Positions 31,583 through 40,196 of a stretch of DNA of 64,000 nucleotides are shown here, piece after piece. This stretch comes from Selenomonas sp. ND2010. Lineage in GTDB: Bacteria > Bacillota > Negativicutes > Selenomonadales > Selenomonadaceae. Within the stretch, counting starts at the first letter, position 1. Every line of letters begins with the position of its first letter. The notes under the pieces were generated by a model. That model was given only the letters and a program-made list of their open reading frames with translations. It was not told the DNA's origin and searched no databases. The translations under genes were made by a program, and so were the position numbers. The stretch spans positions 248,001 to 312,000 of the forward strand of contig NZ_JNKI01000001.1 of NCBI RefSeq assembly GCF_000702005.1, given 5' to 3'.

Positions 31583-32794
31583 ATGCGAAATCGTTGGCTC
31601 ATTGCGTTAGCAGCCGTTGGTATTCATATTTCCATCGGCAGTGTCTATGCCTGGAGTGTTCTTACTCGTCCTATTATTGAGGCGATGGGATTTACCCTTT
31701 CGGAAACGACCTGGACCTTTTCCCTAGCGATTCTGTTCCTGGGAATGTCGGCAGGGCTCTTGGGGCGATTCGTGGAAAAGTATGGCCCGAAAAAAAGCGG
31801 ACTGATATCCATGCTGTTATTTTGCACGGGCATGTTTGGTACAGCGCTGGCCTTGCACCTGCATAATTTGGCGCTATTATACCTTTTCTACGGGGTTATT
31901 GGCGGTATTGGCCTTGGCGTCGGCTACATCACGCCGGTATCGACGCTGGTAAAGTATTTCCCCAATCATCGCGGCTTTGCGACAGGTCTTGCCATCATGG
32001 GCTTTGGCTTTGCCGCGCTGGTAGCCGGGCCTGTCATGCAGTTTTTGACGGCTCGCGTTGGTCTTGTCAATAATTTCCTGATTTTGGGGGCGGTCTACAT
32101 GATCCTCATGGGCGCGTCGGCTCTCTACTTGAAACCGCCCGTGCAGAAAAAAGGCAAGGCACAGGTTACGCGCTTGCAGCATGGGGCTACAGCGGCTGAG
32201 GCCATCAAGACCTGGCAGTTTGGTGCGCTTTGGTGGGTGTTCTTTGTCAATATCACCTGTGGTATCGGCCTGTTGGCGGTGGCTTCGCCCATGGCCCAGC
32301 ACGTCGTTGGCATGGATGCCGCGCAGGCCGCGTCGATGGTCGGTATCATCGGCCTCTTAAATGGCGGTGGCCGCATCCTTTGGTCGACGCTGTCGGATTA
32401 TCTGGGCCGCGGGCTTACCTACATGGTATTTTTCGCCCTCGAAGTCGGTGCGTTTTATCTGCTGGCTGGTACTAAGGATGCCATGCTGTTCCAGCTGCTG
32501 GTGTTTTTGATCATCAGCTGCTATGGCGGCGGCTTTTCGTGCATGCCGGCCTATCTTTCCGACATCTTCGGTACTAGGGAACTCAGTGCGATTCATGGCC
32601 GCGTGCTGACGGCTTGGGGCGTTGCTGGTGTCGTCGGGCCGACCATCGTCTCGTGGTTTTGGGAGCACACCCATAGCTATACGACGACGCTGACCTTCTT
32701 TGCGGGTTGCTTTGTGCTCAATTTCCTGATTGCAACGGTGCTCAAGCTGCATGGCAGCCGCCGGTCTAGCCTCGTCAAGACGGCAAATACTTAA
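31583..32794 (+). CDS. MFS transporter, oxalate/formate antiporter (OFA) family
   Basis: A 403-residue 12-helix major facilitator. The N-terminus RNRWLIALAAVGIHISIGSV with YAWSVLTRPI is typical of the OFA family (OxlT-like), as is GGIGLGVGYITPVSTLVKYFP and the late GGGFSCMPAYLSDIFGTRELSAIHG (split around the helix). Members exchange oxalate, formate or other small monocarboxylates. The start at 31583 follows AGAAAGGATGG. Control by a ZTP riboswitch points to a one-carbon substrate, most simply formate. Confidence 0.85.
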   Translation: MRNRWLIALAAVGIHISIGSVYAWSVLTRPIIEAMGFTLSETTWTFSLAILFLGMSAGLLGRFVEKYGPKKSGLISMLLFCTGMFGTALALHLHNLALLYLFYGVIGGIGLGVGYITPVSTLVKYFPNHRGFATGLAIMGFGFAALVAGPVMQFLTARVGLVNNFLILGAVYMILMGASALYLKPPVQKKGKAQVTRLQHGATAAEAIKTWQFGALWWVFFVNITCGIGLLAVASPMAQHVVGMDAAQAASMVGIIGLLNGGGRILWSTLSDYLGRGLTYMVFFALEVGAFYLLAGTKDAMLFQLLVFLIISCYGGGFSCMPAYLSDIFGTRELSAIHGRVLTAWGVAGVVGPTIVSWFWEHTHSYTTTLTFFAGCFVLNFLIATVLKLHGSRRSSLVKTANT

Positions 32795-32833
32795 CCGAAT
32801 ATCGTCAGCCTCCCTTGGCAGGACTTTTCCGTT

Positions 32834-32857
32834 TATACGCGAATACTAGCGTATAGT
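32834..32857. promoter_or_regulatory. Inverted repeat and -10 before the nitroreductase-like gene
   Basis: TATACGC (32834-32840) and GCGTATA (32849-32855) form a perfect 7-bp dyad with an 8-bp centre. TATAGT (32852-32857) inside the right arm could be the -10, so the dyad may be an operator. No T-run follows, which argues against a terminator. Confidence 0.45.
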
Positions 32858-32891
32858 GAGGAGAATTATGCATGATAAGGGAGGTTTTTCT

Positions 32892-33464
32892 ATGGGAATC
32901 TTGGAGTCCATCGGCAAGCGTCGCACCTATTATCAGATCAATAAGGAGTTGCCGGTGGCAGTAGAGAAGATCCGCAAAGTGGTGGAGCAGGCAACGGAGC
33001 TTACTCCCGATGCCTTCAATATGAAGTCGGCCCGCGTCGTATTGGCGCTGGGGGCGAAGCAAGATGCGCTTTGGGATGCCGTCTATGATGCATTCGGTGG
33101 TAAGGTGGCACGGGAGAAAATTGACGGATTCAAGGCCGGCGCAGGCACCGTACTCTATTTTTATGACGAGGAAGTCATCAAGAGCCTGCAGAGCCAGTTC
33201 CCCATGTATGCGGAAAACTTCCCGACTTGGGCCCAGCAGGCAAATGGCATGCTGCAGTTTGCCATTTGGACGGCTCTGCGCGACTTGGATGTGGGAGCTA
33301 ATATCCAGCACTACAATCCAGTTATCGATAAGACGGTGCGGGATTTGTTTGATTTACCAGCATCGTGGAAACTTATCGCGCAGATGCCTTTTGGCGGCAT
33401 TGTGGCTGAACCGGAACCTAAGGAGCAGGAAGACATCGCTATTCGCGTCCAAGTGCAGGTATGA
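32892..33464 (+). CDS. Nitroreductase-family oxidoreductase
   Basis: A 190-residue FMN-dependent nitroreductase-like protein. SIGKRRTYYQINKELPV is the FMN-phosphate-binding start (S-x-x-x-R-R), the centre resembles the Frm2/Hbn1 subgroup (QANGMLQFAIWTALRDLDVGANIQHY split around the helix), and MPFGGIVAEPEPKE is the typical closing. It would reduce nitro compounds, quinones or fatty acid derivatives with NAD(P)H. The start at 32892 follows GGGAGG. It is next to a flavoprotein pseudogene. Confidence 0.8.
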   Translation: MGILESIGKRRTYYQINKELPVAVEKIRKVVEQATELTPDAFNMKSARVVLALGAKQDALWDAVYDAFGGKVAREKIDGFKAGAGTVLYFYDEEVIKSLQSQFPMYAENFPTWAQQANGMLQFAIWTALRDLDVGANIQHYNPVIDKTVRDLFDLPASWKLIAQMPFGGIVAEPEPKEQEDIAIRVQVQV

Positions 33465-33489
33465 TAGCTAGTGAGGAAGAGGAGATAAA

Positions 33490-33720
33490 AATGAGCAATC
33501 CGATGTTTAATATTTCTGGTTATACGTGTTGACGGCTAATGCTGGGCAGAAGGACAACGACTGCATCATCAACACGGTGACCTAAGTTACATCAGACCCC
33601 AATCAGATAACCATTGCGGTAAACAAGGGAAACTACACCCACGATATTATCCTGGAGACTAAGGCTTTTACCGTGTCCGTGATAAGTGAAGCGGCGGATT
33701 TTGAGAAGGTCGTCAGTTAA
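33490..33720 (+). pseudogene. Decayed flavoredoxin-rubredoxin paralogue
   Basis: Starts with AAGAGGAGATAAAA and an ATG followed by a near copy of the gene at 17447. A 4-bp loss after the ATTTC codons shifts the frame into TGA, and the CAG codon of VTQVTS has become TAA. After SEAADF the sequence jumps to the last residues (EK..S, stop), skipping the rest of the flavin domain and the whole rubredoxin. The join lies between two AADF-coding stretches (GCGGCGGATTTT and GCAGCAGATTTC in the intact gene), so the internal deletion used that short repeat. Confidence 0.85.
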
Positions 33721-33852
33721 CCATCAGGTATTGGGCCTCCTATATTTTTCATCCTGAAGTATGGAAGCAATGGACGAGATGATTCGGCGCATCAAAGCCC
33801 TGGGTGTTTCGATAATCTTACGGAACGTAAATTGAATAAATAGGAAGTTTAT

Positions 33853-33864
33853 CCCCCTAGGGGG
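33853..33864. promoter_or_regulatory. CCCCCTAGGGGG palindrome, possible CsoR/RcnR-family metal operator
   Basis: A perfect C5-TA-G5 palindrome in an A+T-rich leader (TTTAT on the left, CTTACGACA on the right) 79 bp before the Ni/Co transporter gene. G-tract dyads with A+T flanks are the known operators of CsoR/RcnR/InrS-type metal repressors. TTACGA (33866) and TAGAAT (33889) with 17-bp spacing could be the promoter it controls. Confidence 0.5.
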
Positions 33865-33942
33865 CTTACGACACCTTTTATCAGGTATTAGAATAAAAGG
33901 GTATTCATTTATTCTTTTTCTTGATAAAAGGAGTTGAGGAAG

Positions 33943-34950
33943 ATGCATATTCCAGAGAATTATCTCAGTCCGTCGACTTGTGCTGTTATGACGGCGGCGA
34001 TGCTGCCGGTTTGGTTCATGGCCGTTCAGAAGGTGAAAAAAGAACTGCCAAAGGAAAAGATGCCTTTGTTGGGGATTGGTGCTGCTTTTTCCTTTTTGGG
34101 CATGATGTTTAATGTTCCACTTCCTGGGGGGACTACTGGACATGCCGTCGGTGCTACACTGCTGGCCATCATGTTTGGCCCATGGGCAGCTTGCCTGGCC
34201 GTCAGTGTGGCTTTGTTCGTCCAGGCGCTTTTCTTCGGGGATGGAGGAATTCTGGCTTTTGGTGCGAACTGTTTTAATATGGCATTTGTGATGCCCTTTG
34301 TGGGTTGGGGAATATTTCGCAAGCTTCGGGGTATGATGCCACAGCATACGCTTTTCGCCGCTGGTATTGGCAGCTATGTCGGCATCAATATGGCTGCGCT
34401 GGCGGCGGCTATTGAGTTCGGTGTTCAGCCGCTTTTGTTTACCGATGCGGCCGGACAGGCACTTTATTGTCCCTATCCCTTGTCCATTTCGATTCCGGCT
34501 ATGATGGCAGGTCATTTGACGTTGTTTGGACTGGCGGAGGTCGTGTTTACCGTGGCGATTCTTGGGTATCTCAAAAAAGCGGCACCTGCTATGCTGGAGG
34601 AGCAGAACTCTCATGCGGGTTCGATGGTTTACGGCTTGCTGGCTCTTTTGATTGTCGGCACGCCGCTGGGACTTTTAGCAGCTGGGACTGCCTGGGGTGA
34701 ATGGGATCCGGAGGAACTGGCGGAGCAGGATTTCCTCGGGACGGAACTTGGTTATACACCGGCCGGTATGGAAAATGGTTTTTCCTTTGAGGCGTTATTT
34801 CCTGATTATTCGATTGCAGGGATGCCGGAGTCCTTTGGCTATATTTTGTCGGCCATCATTGGCACGGCGCTTTTGATTGTTGCATTTAAAATTATGGCAA
34901 CGTTTTTCCATCATCATACCGATTATGATACGTCGGTTCAGGGAAACTGA
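33943..34950 (+). CDS. cbiM: Ni/Co ECF transporter S component, CbiM fused to a PDGLE (CbiN-like) domain
   Basis: A 335-residue membrane protein that binds and carries Ni2+ or Co2+. The start at 33943 makes MHIPENYLSPSTC the N-terminus; in CbiM/NikM the first residues Met-His coordinate the metal, so this start is well supported. LPGGTTGHAVGATLL and FFGDGGILAFGANCFNMAF are conserved core motifs. Residues about 230-335 form a PDGLE/CbiN-like domain (GEWDPEELAEQ, SIAGMPESFGYILSAIIGT) that replaces a separate CbiN. It begins the three-gene operon with CbiQ and CbiO. Confidence 0.9.
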   Translation: MHIPENYLSPSTCAVMTAAMLPVWFMAVQKVKKELPKEKMPLLGIGAAFSFLGMMFNVPLPGGTTGHAVGATLLAIMFGPWAACLAVSVALFVQALFFGDGGILAFGANCFNMAFVMPFVGWGIFRKLRGMMPQHTLFAAGIGSYVGINMAALAAAIEFGVQPLLFTDAAGQALYCPYPLSISIPAMMAGHLTLFGLAEVVFTVAILGYLKKAAPAMLEEQNSHAGSMVYGLLALLIVGTPLGLLAAGTAWGEWDPEELAEQDFLGTELGYTPAGMENGFSFEALFPDYSIAGMPESFGYILSAIIGTALLIVAFKIMATFFHHHTDYDTSVQGN

Positions 34951-34974
34951 TTGCTTTGTGGTGAGGCGATAGAT

Positions 34975-35775
34975 TTGAATCTTCCCGAATGGGCAAAACA
35001 GGAAGAAATATATCGACCCAATCGAGACCGGGATTACTTTATTTCCCGGTCTCTTTTGCGTGTCATGTCTGTACTGGCGGCTATCCGCCGTCAGGCGCAG
35101 ACCACTTGGGAAAAAGATGTTCCGGCGGTAGGGGCACTTTGTTTTTTATTGGGCTGGCTGCTCTTAAGTGTGGCCGCTCATACGATGGCGTTTCTCATCT
35201 GCCAATTGGCTTTGGAAGTGGTCGCTCTTTGTTTTTTGACCGGTCAGGCCTCGCGGCGGATTTTATCGAGTGCGGGTCTGGCGGGCTTGTTTTCGCTGAT
35301 GCTCATGTTGCCGGCATTTTGGTGGGGAAATAGCGGGCTCGTGCTGCTGCTTCCCGTTAAGACGTTTTTGACCGTGACGGCTCTAGGTATTCTTCAGGAA
35401 TGCTTGCCGTGGAATCAGCTTACAAGGGCGCTGCGTTTTTTTCATATTCCGCAGCCGGTTATTTTTTTGTTGGATACTACCCTTCGCTATGTGATTTTGC
35501 TAGGGGAGATGGCCGAAGATTTACTCACGGCCCTAAAATTGCGTTCGGTGGGTCATAATAGGAAAAAGCATCGCGCAATCGGTGGCGTGTTGGGGGTCCT
35601 CTTCCTGCGCTCTCAGGAGATGTCGGAAGTTCTGTATGAAGCCATGGTATGCCGCGGATTTACTGGTGAATATTATCCATCTCCAGGGAAACATTTCCAC
35701 TGGGCAGACGTTTTTCTACTCCTGGTGTTTCTCGGTTATTGCTATTTGTTTCTGTCGCTGGAGGTGCATTTATGA
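34975..35775 (+). CDS. cbiQ: ECF transporter T component, CbiQ
   Basis: A 266-residue transmembrane coupling subunit. The hydrophobic core is followed by two cytoplasmic helices with the T-component signatures near LRFFHIPQPV and YEAMVCRGF (the A-R-G type motif that contacts the ATPase). The start is the TTG at 34975, eight bases after GAGG, preferred to the TTG at 34951, which directly abuts the previous stop. A polar N-terminal stretch of about 35 residues is longer than usual. It overlaps cbiO by four bases. Confidence 0.82.
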   Translation: MNLPEWAKQEEIYRPNRDRDYFISRSLLRVMSVLAAIRRQAQTTWEKDVPAVGALCFLLGWLLLSVAAHTMAFLICQLALEVVALCFLTGQASRRILSSAGLAGLFSLMLMLPAFWWGNSGLVLLLPVKTFLTVTALGILQECLPWNQLTRALRFFHIPQPVIFLLDTTLRYVILLGEMAEDLLTALKLRSVGHNRKKHRAIGGVLGVLFLRSQEMSEVLYEAMVCRGFTGEYYPSPGKHFHWADVFLLLVFLGYCYLFLSLEVHL

Positions 35776-36440
35776 TTCGATTCGAAGATGTTTGCTATGC
35801 CTATGATGGTGTTCCGGTACTGCGTCATGTGGATTTTATCGTGAAAAAGAGCGAAGTGGTGGCGATAACTGGCCCGAATGGAGCTGGTAAGTCAACGCTT
35901 CTGCGGATGGTAAATGGCCTTATCTATCCGGAGCTTGGCGGTTACTTTTATGAGGGCGAGAAAATCACCGCAGCTAAGATGCGGGAACATCGCTACTCGA
36001 AATGGTTTCATCAGCAAGTCGGCTACCTATGGCAGAATCCGGACAGTCAGCTGTTTTGTGGTAGTGTGGAAGAGGAGTTGGCGTTTGGCCCTGAGCAAAT
36101 GGGGCTTACTTCAAGAGAAGTCCATACCCGGGTCGAAGATGCATTGTCGCTGCTCGGAATCGAAAAACTACGCAAGCGAGCGCCGTTTACGCTGTCGGGG
36201 GGCGAGAAGAAAAAAGTGGCAATCGCCTCGGTTCTCACCATGAATCCTTCGGTATGGACTTTCGATGAGCCGCTTAGTTCACTGGATGAAGAATCCCGGA
36301 AGTGGCTCTTGGAATTTTTGATGGCGTTGAAGGCGGCCGGCAAGACGCTTATGATATCGACCCATGAAATAGAACGAATCAAGGGCTTGGTGGACAAAGA
36401 AATACGCATCAATACGCGACATCAAGTCCAAGTCGTTTGA
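35772..36440 (+). CDS. cbiO: ECF transporter ATPase, CbiO
   Basis: A 222-residue ABC ATPase driving the Ni/Co importer. GPNGAGKSTLLRM is Walker A, the Q-loop reads WQNPDSQLF as in energy-coupling-factor ATPases, LSGGEKKKVAIAS is the signature, and VWTFDEPLSSLD is Walker B with the D-loop. STHE provides the switch His. The C-terminal extension of typical EcfA proteins is absent. ATGA overlap with cbiQ shows translational coupling; it ends the operon. Confidence 0.92.
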   Translation: MIRFEDVCYAYDGVPVLRHVDFIVKKSEVVAITGPNGAGKSTLLRMVNGLIYPELGGYFYEGEKITAAKMREHRYSKWFHQQVGYLWQNPDSQLFCGSVEEELAFGPEQMGLTSREVHTRVEDALSLLGIEKLRKRAPFTLSGGEKKKVAIASVLTMNPSVWTFDEPLSSLDEESRKWLLEFLMALKAAGKTLMISTHEIERIKGLVDKEIRINTRHQVQVV

Positions 36441-36461
36441 GTTGTGTCATGTGTCCTAAAA

Positions 36462-36490
36462 TTGACGTGGTCAATCAAAGATGATAAAAT
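36462..36490 (+). promoter_or_regulatory. Promoter of the polyamine operon with a TTGAC-GTCAA dyad
   Basis: TTGACG (36462-36467) and TAAAAT (36485-36490) have 17-bp spacing. The -35 lies in TTGACGTGGTCAA, a 3-bp-spaced variant of the TTGACNNGTCAA palindrome found throughout the window. Confidence 0.55.
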
Positions 36491-36547
36491 TTAACACGAA
36501 GAATAAAAAGTGATAATCGTCAGATTGTTTTATCCGGAGGGACGAAA

Positions 36548-38002
36548 TTGGATCGAATCAATCAACATACAGCACCGGTTTATGAGGCACTGCTCGAATT
36601 GCGCAAGCGGCGAGTGGTTCCTTTTGATGTGCCTGGGCATAAACGCGGGCGCGGCAATCCGGAGCTGCTGGATTTTCTGGGTGAGAAATGCGTAGGGGTC
36701 GATGTCAACTCGATGAAAATGCTCGACAATCTCAGCCATCCAATCTCTGTCATCCGCGAGGCCGAAGAGCTTACGGCGGATGCGTTTGGTGCGCAGCATG
36801 CGTTCTTTATGGTCAATGGCACGACTTCGGCCGTGCAGGCGATGGTGCTTGCGACGGTGCGCGCTGGTGACGAGATTTTGCTGCCGCGCAACGTCCATAA
36901 AAGTGTCATTAATGCCCTCGTGCTCTGCGGTGGCATTCCGGTCTACGTGCCTGTGCGCGTCAATCATCAGATCGGCATTGCGACGGGCATGGCGCTCAGC
37001 GATGTCGAAAAGGCAATCCGCGAGCATCCGCGGGCCAAGGCCATCTTTGTCAACAACCCGACCTATTATGGCATCGCCTCGGATCTTGCGGGCATCGTGC
37101 GCGTTGCGCATGCGGCTGGCATGAAGGTGCTGGTCGATGAGGCCCATGGCACGCATCTTTACTTTGGCAAGAATCTGCCGATTTCGGGCATGGCAGCTGG
37201 CGGCGATCTGGCGGCGGTTTCCATGCATAAGTCGGGGGGAAGTCTGACCCAGAGCTCCATCCTGCTCTGCGGCGAGGGTGTCGATGCTGAGTACGTGCAG
37301 CAGATTATCAACCTCACGCAGACGACGAGTGCCTCGTATCTTTTGATTTCGAGCCTTGACCTTTCCCGCCGCAATCTGGCACTTCATGGCTGTGAGGCCT
37401 TCGAGAAGGTCAGCTCGATGGCTGAGTACGCGCGGTCAGAAATCAATGACATCGGCGGCTTCTATGCCTATGGCCGTGAGCTCATCGATGGGGACAGCGT
37501 CTACGATTTCGATGTGACGAAGCTGTCGGTTTTTACCCAGGGCATTGGCATGACCGGCATCGAGGTCTACGATATGCTGCGGGATGAGTACGACATCCAG
37601 ATTGAATTCGGCGATATCGGCAACATCCTGGCCTATATTTCCATTGGCGACCGTATCCGTGATATCGAGCGTCTGGTTGGCGCCCTTGAGGATATCGCCG
37701 GCCGCTTTGCCAAGGACAAGCGGGAGCTTTATTGCGGGGAGTTTATCGCGCCGGAGCTCGTCATGAGCCCGAAGGAAGCGTTCTATGCCAGGGGTGAGCG
37801 CTTGCCACTCAAGGATACCGTTGGCCGCATCTCGGGGGAGATGCTGATGTGCTATCCGCCGGGCATCCCCATCCTTACGCCGGGGGAGCGCATCACGGAA
37901 GAGATACTTACCTATATTGAATACGCGCGGGAAAAAGGCTGTTCCCTGCAGGGAACGCAGGACCCGGAGTGCCGGGAACTGCGCATTTTGACGGAAACTT
38001 GA
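36548..38002 (+). CDS. speA: Arginine decarboxylase (Orn/Lys/Arg decarboxylase, fold I)
   Basis: A 484-residue PLP enzyme of the Bacillus SpeA/YaaO type. VPGHKRG at the N-terminus, DEAHGTHLYF before the cofactor site and SMHKSGGSLTQSS with the PLP lysine K228 identify the family, with a C-terminal Orn/DAP/Arg domain (CYPPGIPILTPGE). Arginine to agmatine is the favoured reaction because agmatine deiminase and carbamoylputrescine amidase follow in the operon; lysine or ornithine cannot be excluded. It starts at TTG 36548 behind GGAGGGACG. Dyads of the TTGAC type lie at its promoter and after its stop. Confidence 0.88.
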   Translation: MDRINQHTAPVYEALLELRKRRVVPFDVPGHKRGRGNPELLDFLGEKCVGVDVNSMKMLDNLSHPISVIREAEELTADAFGAQHAFFMVNGTTSAVQAMVLATVRAGDEILLPRNVHKSVINALVLCGGIPVYVPVRVNHQIGIATGMALSDVEKAIREHPRAKAIFVNNPTYYGIASDLAGIVRVAHAAGMKVLVDEAHGTHLYFGKNLPISGMAAGGDLAAVSMHKSGGSLTQSSILLCGEGVDAEYVQQIINLTQTTSASYLLISSLDLSRRNLALHGCEAFEKVSSMAEYARSEINDIGGFYAYGRELIDGDSVYDFDVTKLSVFTQGIGMTGIEVYDMLRDEYDIQIEFGDIGNILAYISIGDRIRDIERLVGALEDIAGRFAKDKRELYCGEFIAPELVMSPKEAFYARGERLPLKDTVGRISGEMLMCYPPGIPILTPGERITEEILTYIEYAREKGCSLQGTQDPECRELRILTET

Positions 38003-38049
38003 CAAGTCAGCTTGACAAGTCAAGTTGACCCGTCAGTTTGACTTGTCAA
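37999..38049. repeat. Four tandem 12-bp palindromes at 13-bp period before speE
   Basis: TTGACAAGTCAG (37999), TTGACAAGTCAA (38012), TTGACCCGTCAG (38025) and TTGACTTGTCAA (38038) each start exactly 13 bp after the last. The two central bases of each unit vary while TTGAC and GTCA are kept. The first copy overlaps the speA stop; the array ends 18 bp before the speE ATG, leaving GGGAGG as ribosome site. Confidence 0.9.
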
Positions 38050-38067
38050 AAGGGAGGAACCGAAGCA

Positions 38068-38928
38068 ATGGAAATATGGTTTTCACAGATGGATACGGAA
38101 AACGTCAAGACTTCCGTGCGCGTGGATAAGCAGCTGTTTTCGAAGCAGAGCGAGTATCAGCGGATTGACGTCTTTGAATCCAACGAATTCGGCCGCATGA
38201 TTGTGCTCGACGGTGAGATTATCTTCTCGGAGGCTGACGAATTCATCTATAATGAGATGGTCGTACATGTGCCGATGGCCGTCCATCCCGAGGTCAGGAA
38301 TGTACTGATTATCGGCGGTGGTGATGGCGGTGTGGCCAAGGTGCTCACGCAGTATCCGGAGATTGAGTCCATCGATGTGGTCGAGCCCGATGAGATGTTC
38401 ATCGAGGTTTCGCGGGAATTTTTCCCCGAGACGGCCAAGGGCTTTGATGATGAACGGGTCAAGATTACGAATATGGACGGCCTGCGGTTCTTGCGCCGTT
38501 GCCGGGATAAATACGACCTCATTATCAATGATTCGACGGACCCTTTCGGCCATACCGAAGGACTGTTTACGCGGGAGTTCTATGGCAACTGCTATCGGGC
38601 GCTGCATGACGATGGCATCATGGTCTATCAGCATGGCAGCCCGTTCTATGACGAGGATGAAGCGGCCTTTCGCGCGATGCACCGCAAGGCCTATCAAAGT
38701 TTTCCAGTAAGCCGCGTCTATCAGGCCAGCATCCCGACCTGTCCTGCCGGCATCTGGATGTTTGGCTTTGCCTCGAAGAAATACCATCCGCTTAAGGATT
38801 TTGATGCCAAGCGCTGGAATAAGCGCGAACTAAAGACCTGGTATTATACCACCCATTTGCATAAGGGCGCTTTTATGCTGCCCAAGTACGTAGAGGATAT
38901 CCTGTCAGAGGAGGAGACGAAGAAATGA
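38068..38928 (+). CDS. speE: Spermidine synthase family aminopropyltransferase
   Basis: A 286-residue aminopropyltransferase. LIIGGGDGGVAK is the nucleotide-binding motif, VVEPDEM holds the acidic residue for the ribose (usually EID), and INDSTDPFGHTEGLF holds the catalytic Asp (usually DPVGP). SpeE moves an aminopropyl group from decarboxylated S-adenosylmethionine to putrescine. No speD is nearby and the operon also encodes the carboxyspermidine route, so its role here is uncertain. GGGAGG supports the start at 38068, and its stop overlaps the next start. Confidence 0.85.
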   Translation: MEIWFSQMDTENVKTSVRVDKQLFSKQSEYQRIDVFESNEFGRMIVLDGEIIFSEADEFIYNEMVVHVPMAVHPEVRNVLIIGGGDGGVAKVLTQYPEIESIDVVEPDEMFIEVSREFFPETAKGFDDERVKITNMDGLRFLRRCRDKYDLIINDSTDPFGHTEGLFTREFYGNCYRALHDDGIMVYQHGSPFYDEDEAAFRAMHRKAYQSFPVSRVYQASIPTCPAGIWMFGFASKKYHPLKDFDAKRWNKRELKTWYYTTHLHKGAFMLPKYVEDILSEEETKK

Positions 38929-40184
38929 GCAAATTGATGATTATCGGCTGTGGTGGTGTGGCAAGTGTTGCCATCCATAAAGTGTGCCAAAACGACGGTG
39001 TTTTCGATGAACTCTTGATTGCCAGCCGCACGGTTTCCAAGTGCGATGCCTTGAAGGACAAGCTGCAGGGCCAGACGAAGACGAAAATCACGACGGCTCA
39101 AATCGATGCCGATGATGTCGAGGCCTTGACGAAACTCATCAAGGAGTATCAGCCCGATGCGGTTCTCAATGTGGCATTGCCGTATCAGGATCTCACGATT
39201 ATGGATGCGTGCCTCGCTGCTGGCGTCGACTATATCGATACGGCAAACTTCGAGCCGGAGGACACCGAAGACCCGGAGTGGCGCAAGGTTTATGACAAAC
39301 GTTGCCAGGAGCTCGGCTTTTCGGCTTACTTTGACTATTCCTGGCAGTGGGCCTATGAGGATAAATTCAAACAGGCTGGCCTTACGGCGCTCCTGGGCAC
39401 GGGCTTTGATCCGGGCGTCACGTCGGTCTTTGCGGCCTATGCCAAGAAACATTACTTCGATACGATCGATACGATTGATATTCTCGACTGCAATGGCGGC
39501 GACCATGGCTATGCCTTTGCAACGAACTTCAACCCCGAAATCAACCTGCGCGAGGTTTCGGCGCCGGGCTCCTATATGGAAAATGGCAAGTGGGTGGAAA
39601 TCCCAGCTATGAGCATCAAGCGCGAATACGACTTCGAGGGTGTCGGCAAGAAGGATATGTACCTCCTGCATCATGAGGAAATTGAGGCTTTGGGCCGTAA
39701 TATGCCGGAGGTCAAGCGCATCCGTTTCTTCATGACCTTTGGTCAGAGCTATCTGGACCACATGCGCTGCCTCGAAAACGTCGGCATGCTTTCGACGACG
39801 CCGATTAACTACAATGGGCAGGAAATCGTGCCGATCCAGTTCCTTAAAGCCCTGCTGCCGGATCCCGCATCGCTGGGGCCGCGCACGAAGGGCAAGACGA
39901 ATATCGGTTGCATCTTCACGGGCAAGAAAGATGGCAAGGAACGCTCCATCTACATCTATAATGTCTGTGACCATCAGGAGTGCTATAAGGAAGTCGGCTC
40001 GCAGGCCATCTCGTATACGACGGGCGTGCCGGCGATGATTGGAGCGATGCTCGTCGTGACCGGCCAGTGGAAGAAACCGGGTGTATTTACGACGGATGAA
40101 TTCGATCCCGACCCGTATATGGAGGCGCTCAATAAGTGGGGGCTGCCGTGGAAGGTCGTAGAAAATCCGGTGTTGGTTGACTGA
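38925..40184 (+). CDS. Carboxyspermidine dehydrogenase (saccharopine dehydrogenase family)
   Basis: A 419-residue NADPH-dependent enzyme of the LYS9-like group. MSKLMIIGCGGVASVAIHKV is the Rossmann start, LNVALPYQDLTIMDACLAAGV (broken at the turn) the conserved middle, and GTGFDPGVTSVFAAY the substrate region. It condenses putrescine with aspartate semialdehyde by reductive amination to carboxyspermidine. Overlap by ATGA with speE and the nspC gene 12 bp downstream make the assignment firm. Length is normal. Confidence 0.9.
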   Translation: MSKLMIIGCGGVASVAIHKVCQNDGVFDELLIASRTVSKCDALKDKLQGQTKTKITTAQIDADDVEALTKLIKEYQPDAVLNVALPYQDLTIMDACLAAGVDYIDTANFEPEDTEDPEWRKVYDKRCQELGFSAYFDYSWQWAYEDKFKQAGLTALLGTGFDPGVTSVFAAYAKKHYFDTIDTIDILDCNGGDHGYAFATNFNPEINLREVSAPGSYMENGKWVEIPAMSIKREYDFEGVGKKDMYLLHHEEIEALGRNMPEVKRIRFFMTFGQSYLDHMRCLENVGMLSTTPINYNGQEIVPIQFLKALLPDPASLGPRTKGKTNIGCIFTGKKDGKERSIYIYNVCDHQECYKEVGSQAISYTTGVPAMIGAMLVVTGQWKKPGVFTTDEFDPDPYMEALNKWGLPWKVVENPVLVD

Positions 40185-40196
40185 TAGGGAAAAAGC

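Noticed and set aside
33721-33942. Cobalamin riboswitch before the cbiM gene
   Set aside because: The conserved GCCACTG and AAGGGAA blocks of that riboswitch are absent, and only a metal-type palindrome is seen.
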